DNA of 64,000 nt from positions 310,001-374,000 of the forward strand of contig CAJNOJ010000017.1 in the NCBI GenBank assembly GCA_905250025.1, given 5' to 3'. The DNA comes from Adineta ricciae. Its lineage: Eukaryota > Rotifera > Eurotatoria > Adinetida > Adinetidae. Made by a program: the position numbers and the translations under genes. Each line of letters begins with the position of its first letter. The first letter of the stretch is position 1. The notes below the pieces were generated by a model. It saw only the letters and a program-made list of their open reading frames with translations, made no database searches and was not told the DNA's origin. Positions 11,687 to 22,732 of the stretch are shown here, one piece after another.

Positions 11687-12882
11687 TCATGAAACTAAGA
11701 CAGTTAGTCCGTGAACATCTTTTTCTAAGTTATTCACGTAGTTCACCAATGGTTGCAATTTGTGAAGCGCATTTCGTAAAGCTTCATATTCAGTCACTCT
11801 CGAATGAAGTATAGGATACAAATGACCATAGAGATGAGCATCGGCTTTCGTAAAACTAGAAAGAAATATCATGGAAAATGATCCTTTAGTTCATTGAATT
11901 GTTACTTGTCACCGAGAAGATAATTTGAATTATTCTGCTGAATCTTATCTGACAGTGCTTTAACCGTTATTTCGAATTTATTTAATGCCTGTAGAAAAAA
12001 ATGCTTTCAAATTCGTTTGTGATATGTTTACTAATCTAATTCATTACTTGTTCGTAAGACAAAGACCAGATTTCTTTGACTTGCAATGTTTTAATTGTCT
12101 GTTTTCGATAGATTAAATAGAGAATGAAACCAAGTGGCCAAGGATATACGGATGTAAACGATTGATACACAGTCTATGCAAAGCAATGGAATGCCAAGCA
12201 TTGTGTCTCAATTTAGTCATTGTCTTTCTTACTATTCCAGCTTTTTCGCAGAGTAGAAAATATTTCTATAAATATATGGATCAAAAGTTGAAAAACAAAA
12301 CTTAAATTTTATTAGACAAACTATCAATGAGCCAAGTGTTTCAGTGCATAAGATTGAATAACTATCAACTGTGGAATTTTGTCCATCAGTAATCGGTAAC
12401 AATCCCTGTTTGGTCACAGTCAAATCAAAGTATTCTTTTCCATAGAGAAACACATTTTCACTTACTTTAAGCTCGATCAGATTAGCAATCTCATCGAATT
12501 CACTGAATGCTCGGTTGTTCAAGGCTAGGACGGGTGGACTTCCTAAATACAAAAGACAGTTGTGTAACGATTGATTGAAAAGAGACATTTACCATAATTC
12601 GACATTTCCGCTGCGTTTCGAACGTGTTCGATAGTTAACGATGGAACGCGTACTTTACGTAGCAAACACAGTGTTGTCAAACATTCAGGTGCCCAGAGGA
12701 TCATTTGTTCTTTCAATGGAACATATAGAAAAGCGTTCAAAGGCCACGGTTCACGCGCTTAAGTCAATAACAATTTCTAAAACTTGTGTTTAAAACAATG
12801 AATCTGTACCTGCTACTTCGATATTGACATTTTTTGTGTTGGTATCGATAATTGGTTGGATGTGATCACCTGCTTCAGCCAT
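11687..12882 (-). CDS. MTX2: Metaxin-2-like mitochondrial outer-membrane protein
   Basis: Metaxins are GST-fold proteins on the cytosolic face of the mitochondrial outer membrane that work with the SAM complex and mitochondrial transport. The exons (minus strand) are 12882-12810, 12757-12593, 12542-12322, 12265-12233, 12173-12048, 11988-11906 and 11855-11687, giving 289 residues. Family marks are REPWPLNAFLY followed by an N-terminal thioredoxin-like half (GSPPVLALNNRAFSEFDEI), an SVYPWPLGFIL segment matching the YPWPLNHIL region of MTX2, and the C-terminal GST-C half with KADAHLYGHLYPIL. The fourth exon is only 33 nt (KYFLLCEKAGI) and was found because neither neighbouring exon joins in frame without it and its residues match the family. 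The stop at 13037 of the next gene lies 154 bases from this start. Confidence 0.88.
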
Positions 12883-13036
12883 GACAATCTACAAAAACAG
12901 GCGAAAGTACAGTACAAGATTAACGCAAGCAAAATTAGAGTACTCTGGGTTAATGATATATCAAACGACATATTCAATCAGAAAAAAAAAGAATACAAAA
13001 TATACAGAAAAGTATACGAGGAGATGAGTGCATATT

Positions 13037-13789
13037 TTAATCATCCGATGACATGACCAGTGACCAAACTTTTCTTGTTGTTCCCATTGCAATCCTTCCC
13101 ACACCGTATGCCACTGTTCCAACGCCACAAGCTGTAGCAATCAATGCTGTTTTAGCCATTGTTGTTGCAGCCACTGTGGTCGTACTCGTGGCAGCGATTG
13201 TACCGACATTAACCAAAGTTCTGGTGATACCGGTTGCAATGGCATTTTGTACTGGTCGAGAATTGAAGATTCTCGAAACTGTTCCTTCTCGAGTAGATGT
13301 GGGCGTGGGTGCAGCGGCAACAACAAGAATTTTGTCTCCAGACCGCGTTTCGTGTCGATCGATATCTACGATAACAGGTTCATCATCATCGTCTTCTTCT
13401 TCGTCAATAAAAACATCATCCATATCAGCATCTTCATTACGTATACATACACGAACGGTACGTTCGATTCGCTGTTCGAAATTATCCGGAATTGATTCGA
13501 TAATAACTATACTTGATTTTAATAAATCAATATCGGTTTTTAATTGAATAAGTGTATCACGATCATTTTTCTGGCAATGTCTGAGTTGATTTTGTTTTTC
13601 TTTGACTTCATTCGCAGTGTTCGATACCATCGAATCAATTTCATGCATACGATTTGCGTATGTCTTATTAATTAATGAATGCATTTTCTTTTGCCATGTT
13701 TTCAATTGAATAACAGCATCTAATTTAATACTGTCGACATCGATTTCACTGAGTTCATCTTTTAACTCGGAGACTGAAATTTGTTCCAT
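13037..13789 (-). CDS. Coiled-coil protein of unknown function with hydrophobic Gly/Ala/Thr-rich C-terminus
   Basis: Intronless, 250 residues; I do not recognise an orthologue. Residues 1-115 are helical with heptad character and include a W-anchored stretch (VIQLKTWQKKMHSLINKTYA). This resembles the helical region after the zinc finger in the proteins at 37282-38367 and 45553-46659, but the zinc finger itself is missing here. An acidic run (DEEEDDDDE, about residues 131-139) follows. The last 80 residues are rich in Ala, Thr, Val and Gly with few charges (for example TIAATSTTTVAATTMAKTAL), which could be a membrane-associated or amphipathic region. It lies 154 bases upstream of the metaxin-like gene on the same strand. 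The function is unknown. Confidence 0.75.
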   Translation of the reverse strand: MEQISVSELKDELSEIDVDSIKLDAVIQLKTWQKKMHSLINKTYANRMHEIDSMVSNTANEVKEKQNQLRHCQKNDRDTLIQLKTDIDLLKSSIVIIESIPDNFEQRIERTVRVCIRNEDADMDDVFIDEEEDDDDEPVIVDIDRHETRSGDKILVVAAAPTPTSTREGTVSRIFNSRPVQNAIATGITRTLVNVGTIAATSTTTVAATTMAKTALIATACGVGTVAYGVGRIAMGTTRKVWSLVMSSDD

Positions 13790-14310
13790 CTATAAATAAA
13801 AAGAAAACAACAAAACTATCGCTAACTACCCACAGTCTCTGAAAATTGAACTAAGCATGAGTTTCGTCGGATTCTAATGCATATATGTGCTATCTGTTCA
13901 AAGGAAACAATCATTGATTAGTTTCAGCATGATATATATGTCGCATATACTGATAGATGAAAAAATAAGCACGTGTGTATAATAATATTATTTATAGTAC
14001 GAGATTGGACGAAATTCTAGACCAATGGGATTCTTCTGCACGACATGTCATATACGCATGCATGTATGTATGGTACGGTGATTACTAAATGAATGAAGAT
14101 GTTCAAGTCAAGTGATAGACTATCCGTATGTATTAGATTTTACATAAATCTTTTATTCTAAATTTATAAGTGAGTTCGAAATTAGAAATATCACGCGTTA
14201 GAGAAGTCTATGTTTTATTTATGTTTATTATAAAAATAGTAAAATATCGTTTGAATATATTCATGTACAAAAAAAAAAGGAAAATAGTAAGGTAGTATTA
14301 ATGATCGAAA
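13790..14310. other. Intergenic region
   Basis: AT-rich sequence between two minus-strand genes; no coding signal seen. It is the likely 3' UTR of the Pro-rich gene and promoter of the coiled-coil gene. Confidence 0.5.
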
Positions 14311-16811
14311 CTAATTGTAAGGATAAATATAAGTTGGGTTGTAATGTATTTGTTGTTCTCGGTATTCTTGTTTTTGTACATATTCTGTAATATTTGTTGT
14401 CACAGGTTGATGGCAAACAACTAATGTAGGTGTTGTTAATTGAGTTGGAAATGGTGTAAACATGTTTGTATGTTGTTGCCACTGATTTGCTGCCCATCGG
14501 CGTGTCGCTTGAACTTGCTCTCGGCCTCGCTGTTGCATGGCCAAGATTTGTTGTTGTGTTGACCAAACCAGTTCATCGAATGTTCCCGATGGTTGCTGTG
14601 CTATTTGCTCAGTATTGAGTTGATCAACAGACCTTTGCCGTTGAATTTGAACTGGTATGGGAATACGTACTGCATCGGTATGAAATTCTGCCGAATGACG
14701 TCGTTGTCGTTCTTGAATGTAAGCACCTGGTTCGAATTCAGTCATAACCGGGTTTTCGGTAACACGTTCGATGATCACTTCACGTGGTGGCACTGGTTTG
14801 TAAGGTAACCATTTTTCGATAATGATCGATTGAGGTTTAGGTGGTAACTAGCAAAAGATATAACAATAATCGTATGATCATGATCAGAAGGGGGAACATA
14901 ATCGTGATTTACCGGTGGACTACGCTCGATTATGACACGTCTTTGTGGCGGAGGTTCTGGTGAAAGTATTTTAGTGACAACTGTTGCTTCTTGACGAGGC
15001 GGAGGTACTGGTGGAGCTTCTCGTAGGATTAGCGGGGGAGGAGTTGGTGGTGATGGATCTTGAACTTTGACGATCAATGGAGGAGGTGTTGGTTTACGTG
15101 CAGGAAGAATTTCTACAAAAAAAGAATAAATAGATTTGTTTTGAAGATGAACACCCTTCGTACCTCGAATAATCAAAGGGCCTGGTGGTGGAGGAGTTGG
15201 TGGAACAAGATATCGAACTGATATGTTTTGTTCATAAGTTATCGGCTGTTCTGGATTTGGCTGAGTTACTATTTCAGGATTTGGATCGATATGTACATCC
15301 GAATGTGTTTGTAAGACCTGCTGATAATCGGAAAGCATTGGATTCGTATTACTATCATTATTCTCGATATTGATGTGCGATTGTGATTGCATTTCTTGAA
15401 CTTGTTGATAAGGCGATGATAGAATCGGTGGGACTGGTTGATATGGAGATGGTAGACTTTGATACTGTTGATAATTCGATTGATTGGTTTGGTATTGTTG
15501 ATAATTCGGTTGAGCATTTTCATACTGTTGGAAATTCGATTGAATGTTATCGTATGATTGATAGTTTGCTTGAGGATTTTCGTATTGTTGAAAATTTGGT
15601 TGACTATTTAAGTATTGTTGGTAATTTAGTTGAACATTTTCATATTGTTGGAAATTCGATTGAGCAGTTTGCTGATGTTGAGGATTCGATTGAATATTTT
15701 CATAGTATTGCTCGTTCGGATCAATGTTTTGATAATGTTGATAGGATGATAGACCACCGCTATTGTTAGGCAAAACATCCTTCAATGTGCCTGAATGATC
15801 GGACTCGTCTGAAGAACGATGATCAACGATTTTCACACGATTTTTAGCAGATGAATTATGACTGCGATTATCGTTAATGTTGTTGTTTCGTTTCAAAATA
15901 GATGTGATCGACGACGTTGCACGTTGTTCGGAATAAGGATTTGGTCCTGTGCCGCCTGATGACCGACTTGATATTGAACTGGCTGTTGTTGCATCTGCAT
16001 CGAAGTCATCTTCTTCGTCATCATAGCCATACATTTTTTGTATAACGTTTTCATACTTATTACCGTTCGTCGCGGGATTTATCGGTTGTGATTTATTACC
16101 GATGAGTAAATTTGTTTGATAATCACGAGCTCCTGTATTTTGCGACGTTCTTTCATTTGTACCATATTGATTCAATGATGCAGAACGTTGGTGATATTTT
16201 TCTAGATACCATCTTTGAAAATCATCGTCAGTGAGACGCGAACGCCATGATTTAACAAGTGGCCCATGAGCTCCACCCATCTTTAGAACAATATTTAACA
16301 ATGCACTAACATTTTTCGTGTTCGACTCTGGCGATGAACGGATGTATGGACTATTAATCTGACATCCGACATCTTCGACGATTTGGGTTAAATTGAATAT
16401 ATACCCATCAGTCTTCTTTGATTCTATGCTAATGGGAGTTTGATAAGTATTTCGGGAATATTGGGAAATGCCATTTAGTTGTTCGCTGGAATGTGCATGC
16501 CGCGCAGAAGGAGAATTCACTTGAGCACGAACTGCCCGATACTGATCATCGCTTGAATGACTGCGTTGATGAGTAACCTAAACATATAACGTCATATCGA
16601 TCTAATCCGTTGAAATATTGATTGATGGTTTGATTATCAGTACGAAAATAAGTACAAAGTTCTCACTTACGTTTTGGGCTTGTCTTCGTAGATTGTTTTG
16701 AATTGCACTAAAATTATCATAAAATGGTTCGGCATCGACTACGTCCGATTTCGGAAAGAGAATCTCATCTCTTTCTACAAGACTCTCATCATTAGATTCG
16801 CTAGTTGCCAT
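14311..16811 (-). CDS. Large Gln/Tyr-repeat and Pro-rich repeat protein, unknown function
   Basis: Exons (minus strand) are 16811-16671, 16577-15164, 15112-14913 and 14847-14311, giving 763 residues. The N-terminal third is polar with a short ordered-looking segment (GYIFNLTQIVEDVG, then SWRSRLTDDDFQRWYLEKYH). Residues of about 290-400 are a tandem array of a 10-residue unit of the type QSNFQQYENV. Next comes a series of Pro-rich units that alternate a PPPP-like run with a short hydrophobic strand: PPTPPPPGPLIIRG, TPPPLIVKV, PPTPPPLILREAPPVPPPR, PPQRRVIIERSPP, LPPKPQSIIIEKWLPY and PVPPREVIIERV. The tail is basic and Gln-rich. The same order of Pro-rich units occurs in the gene at 35415-36188. 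I do not know this family. The look is of a cytoskeletal or scaffold protein, which is inference only. Confidence 0.85.
15466..15690 (-). repeat. 30-nt coding minisatellite encoding a 10-residue Q/Y/N repeat
   Basis: About seven tandem units of 30 nt within exon 2 of the Pro-rich protein gene. Each encodes a variant of Q-x-N-F/Y-Q-Q-Y-x-x-x. The reading frame is kept throughout; units differ by substitutions, not by indels. Confidence 0.8.
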
Positions 16812-17186
16812 TCGTTAGAAAATTTTACTAATATCATCAATGTCTATGAAAAAGTTATTTATACCTTAGTGTATACATGAGTAAACACATCAATGATTTT
16901 TTTCTTTTCTTTCTTCCTCATTTTCTCCAGTAATTTCGTACAGACATCGAATATATTGATGTCCCCGCACTGTTTTTTTTTGTTATTTTTTTCTTTTCAT
17001 AATAGGTATGTGAATAATATACACATCAGACAGATTGCTCATCTTTTCCTATCTATGACACATACGGAGAAAGAGAGAGAAAAATCTATTAACGCCCCCG
17101 AGAAGGCCAACTTAATTTAACGAAGGTGAAATATTCAACTTCATTTGTTTTCTTTTAATTAATATAGATCTAGATCTGCACACAAC
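16812..17186. other. Divergent promoter region
   Basis: A 375-base gap between the starts of the minus-strand Pro-rich gene and the plus-strand FBXL4 gene, so both promoters must lie here. It is T-rich, with no coding signal. Confidence 0.55.
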
Positions 17187-19600
17187 ATGATGTTAACATG
17201 TACTGCATTGTATTTAATACGTAATCAATTGATAAATGTTCTCAGATTAAATCAAGAGACTAATGCGAATAATGATCATGTTGTATCGAAAATCTTATCG
17301 AAGACAATTCATAGAATAGTGGAACAAATTCCGATAGCTATTCGAGATTTTTCGTCTCAGTATGGATCAAATCGAAGTGATAGTTATGTTGTGACAAATA
17401 TTTGTTCGCACGCAGAGATCTATCCATTATATGGCGATTCGTCGCATGCACTGGCATTTCGTACCTATGGACCATGGTGGATAACAATGCCGTCATATAA
17501 AGAAACAATAAAAAGTTTTTCTCGCTGGGAATATAATTTTACTAGTCGGGATTTCATCGAAATTGAATATCATGATCTTGTCTATGAATGTCTACATTTA
17601 TGTATCTATGAAACATATAATCCAGGAACACTCGATGTCGTCTACGTTGGACAAGAGGAAGACGATGGAAATCTAACATGGCATAGAGTATGGACATTTC
17701 CAGAACCATTTAGCATAATTTTGTATGGCGATGAGGAAATGCTCATTGAAGATGGTAAGATCATTCATAAAAAAAACTCGAATGTCACGATACTTTTTTT
17801 CAGGTCGACAAATATTTGATGATTTATTTCCGAATCATGTTCCACCGAATAACTCGACTAATGTGAAACATATATCTGGTGTTTATACGCATCATACATG
17901 TCCACCTGCTTCTCGCATACCACGAATAGTAAAGATTTCGTTGAAAAACAAATTTTCGTTTCCAACACGATTTATTCGTTTACAATTCGATCATAGTACT
18001 GTGAATTACTATTCAGAAATCGATACTGTTATTCTTTACGGAAGAACGTCTCCTTCTGATTCGAGCAGTCTCAGCAACATCGAATCAACGTCGTTGTCTT
18101 CATTAGTAAGTTTTACATCAAAGGGAAATTCATTTCAAGCGAAGATTTCTTCGTAGATTCCTCTCGATGAACACACGAACGAAATGAACACTTCTAGTGA
18201 TTTACTAAAGCTTCCATTTGATGTTCTTTTCATCATCTGTTATTACCTGGATATGCGTTCATTGATTTATCTCTCATCAACATGCCGTGTTCTGCGTACT
18301 CGGTGCCTCCATCCTCTACAATTTCAATCAGTTAATCTACAACCTTACTGGAATGGAATAACAAATTATTCCATAGAAAACTTCTTCCGGCAATACTGCT
18401 CTCAAACTCGACATCTCTCATTAGCATGGACTAAATCAATACAATGTTCATCATTCAATCAATTGTTAAATATTTGCTCGGCTAATCTAGTTCAACTTAA
18501 TCTTGCCTGTTGTCAGTACTTGACTGGACAATATATAAAAATCATCGTCAATTATTGTACACATATTGAAATTCTCAACTTAGAGAATTGTATTTCATTA
18601 AATCACTTAGATTTCATTCCACTGAAATATCTTCAACATCTCCGGATATTAAATGTTTATCGAACAAATATTGATTATCGAACTCTATTACCCTTGATTG
18701 AAAATAATAAAAAATCCTTAGAAAATATTAATCTAGGTAAGATTTCTTTGTTAAAGATTTCTTTGCTGTCAATCCCAAGAATGTATTTTCAGGTAGCTGT
18801 CAAAAACTGAGTGATACTGCCGGCATCGTCAAATTATTATTTGCGCGCTGTTTGAATCTTCGCACGATTGACCTCTGGCGTATCCAAGGCTTAAGCCAAA
18901 ATAGTTTCTGCTCAGTGATCGGTCTACAATTTGATCTCAGCGAAGAGAAACGACGAATATTGAATTTTTCCAAAGATGAACAAGAAGAATTGGCACTTCT
19001 CTACTCGAGTGTCAATATGCCGAAGGATATTAGCTCAATAACGCATATGAAATATCTGTCGGAAGTTGATTTGGGTTGGACGGATCCACCAGCAGGTTTT
19101 ATTAAGAGCTTCGTGCAGCAAGTGGGACAGTCGCTGATCAAACTCTTTCTCACTGCTTGCCGATGTAAGTTCAATTCTGTCTACAGTTAAGTACAGAGAG
19201 GATCTCACCCGTTGATTGACAGCTTCTAAGGGAAAGACTAAGTATCGTTCGATTAGCTAATAGCTCAGTAGAGTGCAACATGATGAAAGTCTTACATATA
19301 TCTTTAATTCTTCTTCTTTTTTTTCAAAAACCTCTAGGTGTGAATAACGAAGATATTGATGCTATTAGTGAACATTGTGCTCGACTGCGTCAACTTGATC
19401 TACTTGGATCAAGTATAATTACTGAAACAAGTGTTGAAAACGTCTTGAAATCTTGTAAAGATTTGGAATTTCTTGATTTATCCTTTTGTGATAAAATCTC
19501 TAATGACATGGTTTCATTATGGACTTGTCAATACAAAATTTGTTTTAAACGAAGTTATTCGCCAACAGTAAGTGACGATCCTTATACAGAATTTCCATGA
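17187..19600 (+). CDS. FBXL4: FBXL4: F-box and leucine-rich repeat protein
   Basis: FBXL4 is the substrate-binding subunit of an SCF ubiquitin ligase on mitochondria and limits mitophagy by controlling BNIP3/NIX. Exons are 17187-17754, 17804-18105, 18157-18736, 18793-19164 and 19338-19600, giving 694 residues. The N-terminal discoidin-like domain contains IRDFSSQYGSNRSDSY and AFRTYGPWW, both characteristic of FBXL4, and ends with RFIRLQFDHSTVNYYSEID. The F-box begins at LLKLPFDVLFIICYYLDMRS, and the leucine-rich repeats follow (LRTIDLWRIQ, LSEVDLGWTDP, LRQLDLLGSS, LEFLDLSFCDKI). The N-terminus MMLTCTALYLIRNQLI could be a mitochondrial targeting segment. The ATG at 17187 has no in-frame upstream alternative. 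A strong donor at 19568 and an acceptor at 19676 could replace the last 11 residues with another C-terminal exon reaching about 19781, so the 3' end is uncertain. Confidence 0.93.
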
Positions 19601-19942
19601 GATCATTTCTCTATTCTCTTCTTTTTTTGCTGTAAATATACCAATAAACTAAAATGTATATTCTTTTAATACTCAGGACATCATAAAATATGTTTCGTCA
19701 TGTACTCATGAACCACATCGGCAGGAAAATCAGACCGGAAATGGAAAAGAATATGTGATACATGACTTTATTCTTATATGAGAAAGACTACGGTGTCCTT
19801 TTTTCCTCCTCATTAGAATATTTATTTCATCAATGAATTCTCGTTGACTTTATATGAGCAAATCTGATTGAACTATTGACTGAGAGAGATGACGACGATC
19901 GATAATGTCATCTGGTTAATGAAATTTGAGTGAAACAGATTG
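19601..19942. other. Short convergent intergenic region
   Basis: Lies between the 3' ends of FBXL4 (+) and the BTB gene (-). It may contain an alternative last exon of FBXL4 (19677-19781). Nothing else is seen. Confidence 0.45.
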
Positions 19943-20919
19943 TCATGCAACATGTTTCATTTGATGAAGATTTTCTAAATATTCCGCTCGCTCCTTGAAA
20001 GCGTAGACTTTGATCTCATCATTAATGGCAACCATGTTCATTATTCGGTTAAGATTTTCAATTGAAATTTGCCGGAGAATAGAAACAACTACAAGATACA
20101 AATTATCATCAACAAAAGCCACCATTTAATGTTTACTTGATTGCGAAATATTAAAATTATTCTCATAAAAATATACTTTCAGCCATCGGCATAGATTCAA
20201 TACGATATTATACGCGTCAATACACGTGCCATCATCAAACTCACTAGATTTAGTTGAATTTATAGATCAAAATTAAAAGTTCGAGATGACTTACATGAGA
20301 TCGTGTTTTTTAAGACTATCATTTTCATTAGTATTCTCGTCGATATGATTATTAACGAAGCTCTCTCCTTCCGCTTCGGACTTTTGACATTTGTTGAATA
20401 CGTATCGGATCGTATTCAAATACTTCATAACATACAATTGACATGCTTGTTTGAGGACAACTAAAATTTTCCAAAACAGTGAAGACGTTTTGAAAAACGA
20501 AATTTCCTCGAACCGAATTGAAATCGATGCGAAAGTTTAATTAACGTTGAAATATTCTGCTCATTGATTTCCGGATTAAATAACGGGTAGATAAACTCGA
20601 GTAGTAGAAGAAATTCATCGAGTTGAATGTCATTCAATGTTAAATATTCATCTTTCGGAGGCAACTTCAAAAGTTGTTCACAAAGAATCGGTGAAGCAGC
20701 TGCTAATAATGCTTTATCGCACCAGATAATCTGTTGTTGAAAATTGATTTTTACATTTGCAAATGGCCGTTCTTGAGAAAAATACTCGTGAGCATTGATT
20801 TTGATTGTTGGTTTGAAATATTTCGATGGTATATTGTGCATATTCATCGACCGTGAACGCTTTAGATTAGCATTCGCTTGTTTCTTATTGAGTGAATTCG
20901 TTCCTGTTGTTAGATGCAT
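19943..20919 (-). CDS. BTB/POZ-domain protein
   Basis: Exons (minus strand) are 20919-20514, 20460-20295, 20243-20137 and 20088-19943, giving 274 residues. After a basic N-terminus comes a BTB fold: FANVKINFQQQIIWCDKALL, in which the usual H-x-x-x-L is C-D-K-A-L, then AAASPILCEQLLKLPPKDEY, followed by LTLNDIQLDEFLLLLEFIYP. Helical sequence of BACK type follows (VLKQACQLYVMKYLN). BTB proteins usually act as Cullin-3 adaptors or oligomerisation modules; no Kelch or zinc-finger partner domain is present here. An in-frame ATG at 21027 would add 36 hydrophobic residues, but I prefer 20919 because that stretch is not conserved-looking. The third exon was extended past a weaker GT at 20174 because only the donor at 20136 joins in frame. 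Confidence 0.8.
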
Positions 20920-22732
20920 TACACTGACGAACAGAAAAACAGAAAAGATGATAGAACGAAGCTTTCGGGGTTGTTTTATATGAAAAATTAGATATGTTAA
21001 TATAGGCGCCAAAGAAAAACAGATCAATAATCAATATTGTTATTATTATCATCGAATATTTAGTCCAGCCAATCGAATGTTTATTCTTTCATCATACAAA
21101 GCAAAGGAAAGGCCTGGAAATGTCATCTAGCAGAGTTATTCTCAACATTTGTCTGTACATATTTGTATACAAATAAGTTTTCGCGGTTCATTTTGTTTTC
21201 TGGTAATAGACATAATCATGTAGACAATATATACGATTAAGTATGACGGATTCTTTCAATTAGAAGAGAAGAACGGATTAAAAAGATCTATTTTTGAAAA
21301 GCCACCGATGATGTCATAGCTCGAATGACGTTCAAAAATAGAACTGAAGATCAGAGTAGGTGGAAAGAGACATTATGAGAAAAACTGATTGTCTGTGGAG
21401 AAGTCCGACGTGTTTTTGTGCAAGTCAATTGCCGATGAGTTTTCTGAGATATACAAGCTACCAAGCGCGTCGCTATTAGAAGATGATGAGAAATTCTTTC
21501 CTGAAGATTCAATGAACCAACGTATCGATTCCCCTCATGACTTGTTCGACGGTGATTACATTAAGGCATGTTAATCCTCTTATTTTTTTTATTTGATCTC
21601 GTTTTTGAAACAAAATCTTATTAGTTAAAGTACGTTGTAACACTTTATTGTACCGTATTGAATAATTTAATTAGAAGCAGAAGTCAAATTTTCCTTTCGG
21701 AATACGAAAAGATGCATTTGACAAAAAAAATCTAGTCCATCTCTTTCTTCTTTTTATAACAGAGAACAAAGTATTGTTAATCATTTACTATCTCTTTTTT
21801 TTAGCAAAGCGGAGTCCTTTATCCCAGTTTATCTGTAAAGAATTAGTTTTAAAAGCTTTTCTACGTGTTCATCTACTATTACGCATAATAAATTGACATT
21901 ATGTGCGTAGTACTTTTTTAAATTTATTATTCTGCATGATTTCATTTGGATGATGTTATAAAATCATTTCTTCTTTTATCTACTAAACGATGACCATACA
22001 GAACGTGCCGAGGATATTCGTATTTGTACATAAACAGACAAACATTTAGCATATTTTATGGTTGATTACCCTGCATTCGATTAAGAGAAGACCAGCCTAA
22101 AGAAGAATATATGTTTAAAGAACTAACAGGATAAATTGACGTAAAAAAGAATGTTATTTATCATGTAATTAGAACACCGTAAACACCAGCATAAATATAC
22201 AAAAAGCTCTGCATCACTTCTCCTAATATTAACAAGAGGGAGCGTGCCGAAAAGAGAGAGAGAAAGAAGGGAGAGCAGTGCTCTCCATATTTTTTCATAG
22301 ATATATATCATTGTCGTTACCAATAGAAGTAACTAACGGAAGATGCATTGCGTCTTCTCTATCATATTTTTCCTGTCGTCTTTCTTTTTATTCTTCTGTT
22401 CTCTATGTGTGACTGTTCGGCTTCTGTGCCAGTTGATGACGAACGAGTAGAATAGCTCTTTTCATTATTTGAAAAAATAGACAGGCACACACATATATAT
22501 ATATCTGTATACAAAAGAGTGAAGTTCTTTTGAAAAAAAAATGAGAGAGAAAGTAACAAGTAGTTTGTTTTTCTAGAAATCCTACTTGAACTTGAGATTT
22601 ATTATAGCATTAGTCTTATTATAGTTTCAATAAATAAAAGTATTCGATAATTATTACGTTGATATTCTACTGAATGTCTTGACGGTTCAAGTCGGTTTAT
22701 TCTTGGCTTTCTAGCAGCCATTCACTTATCGA
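20920..22732. other. Divergent intergenic region between the BTB and K2P genes
   Basis: About 1.8 kb of AT-rich sequence. A 62-codon open frame at 21389-21574 encodes an acidic peptide but has no ATG in frame and I do not call it a gene. A (TA)-rich stretch lies near 22490-22502. The promoters of both flanking genes should lie here. Confidence 0.5.

Noticed and set aside
13053..13547. 164-codon plus-strand frame
   Set aside because: Antisense shadow of the minus-strand coiled-coil gene; its Ala/Val/Ser bias follows from the codons on the other strand.
15383..15769. 128-codon plus-strand frame with a regular repeat
   Set aside because: Antisense reading of the 30-nt Gln/Tyr minisatellite; the repeat alone explains its regular look.
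19243..19275. tRNA-like D-arm string (TAGCTCAGTAGAGTGC) in an intron of FBXL4
   Set aside because: No acceptor stem, anticodon arm or T-arm could be folded around it.
20920..21027. N-terminal extension of the BTB protein with a hydrophobic stretch
   Set aside because: Would place a membrane segment before a cytosolic BTB domain. The internal ATG at 20919 is more likely, though not proven.
21389..21574. 62-codon acidic open frame upstream of the K2P gene
   Set aside because: It has no in-frame ATG start, no splice partner that I could join, and no family resemblance.
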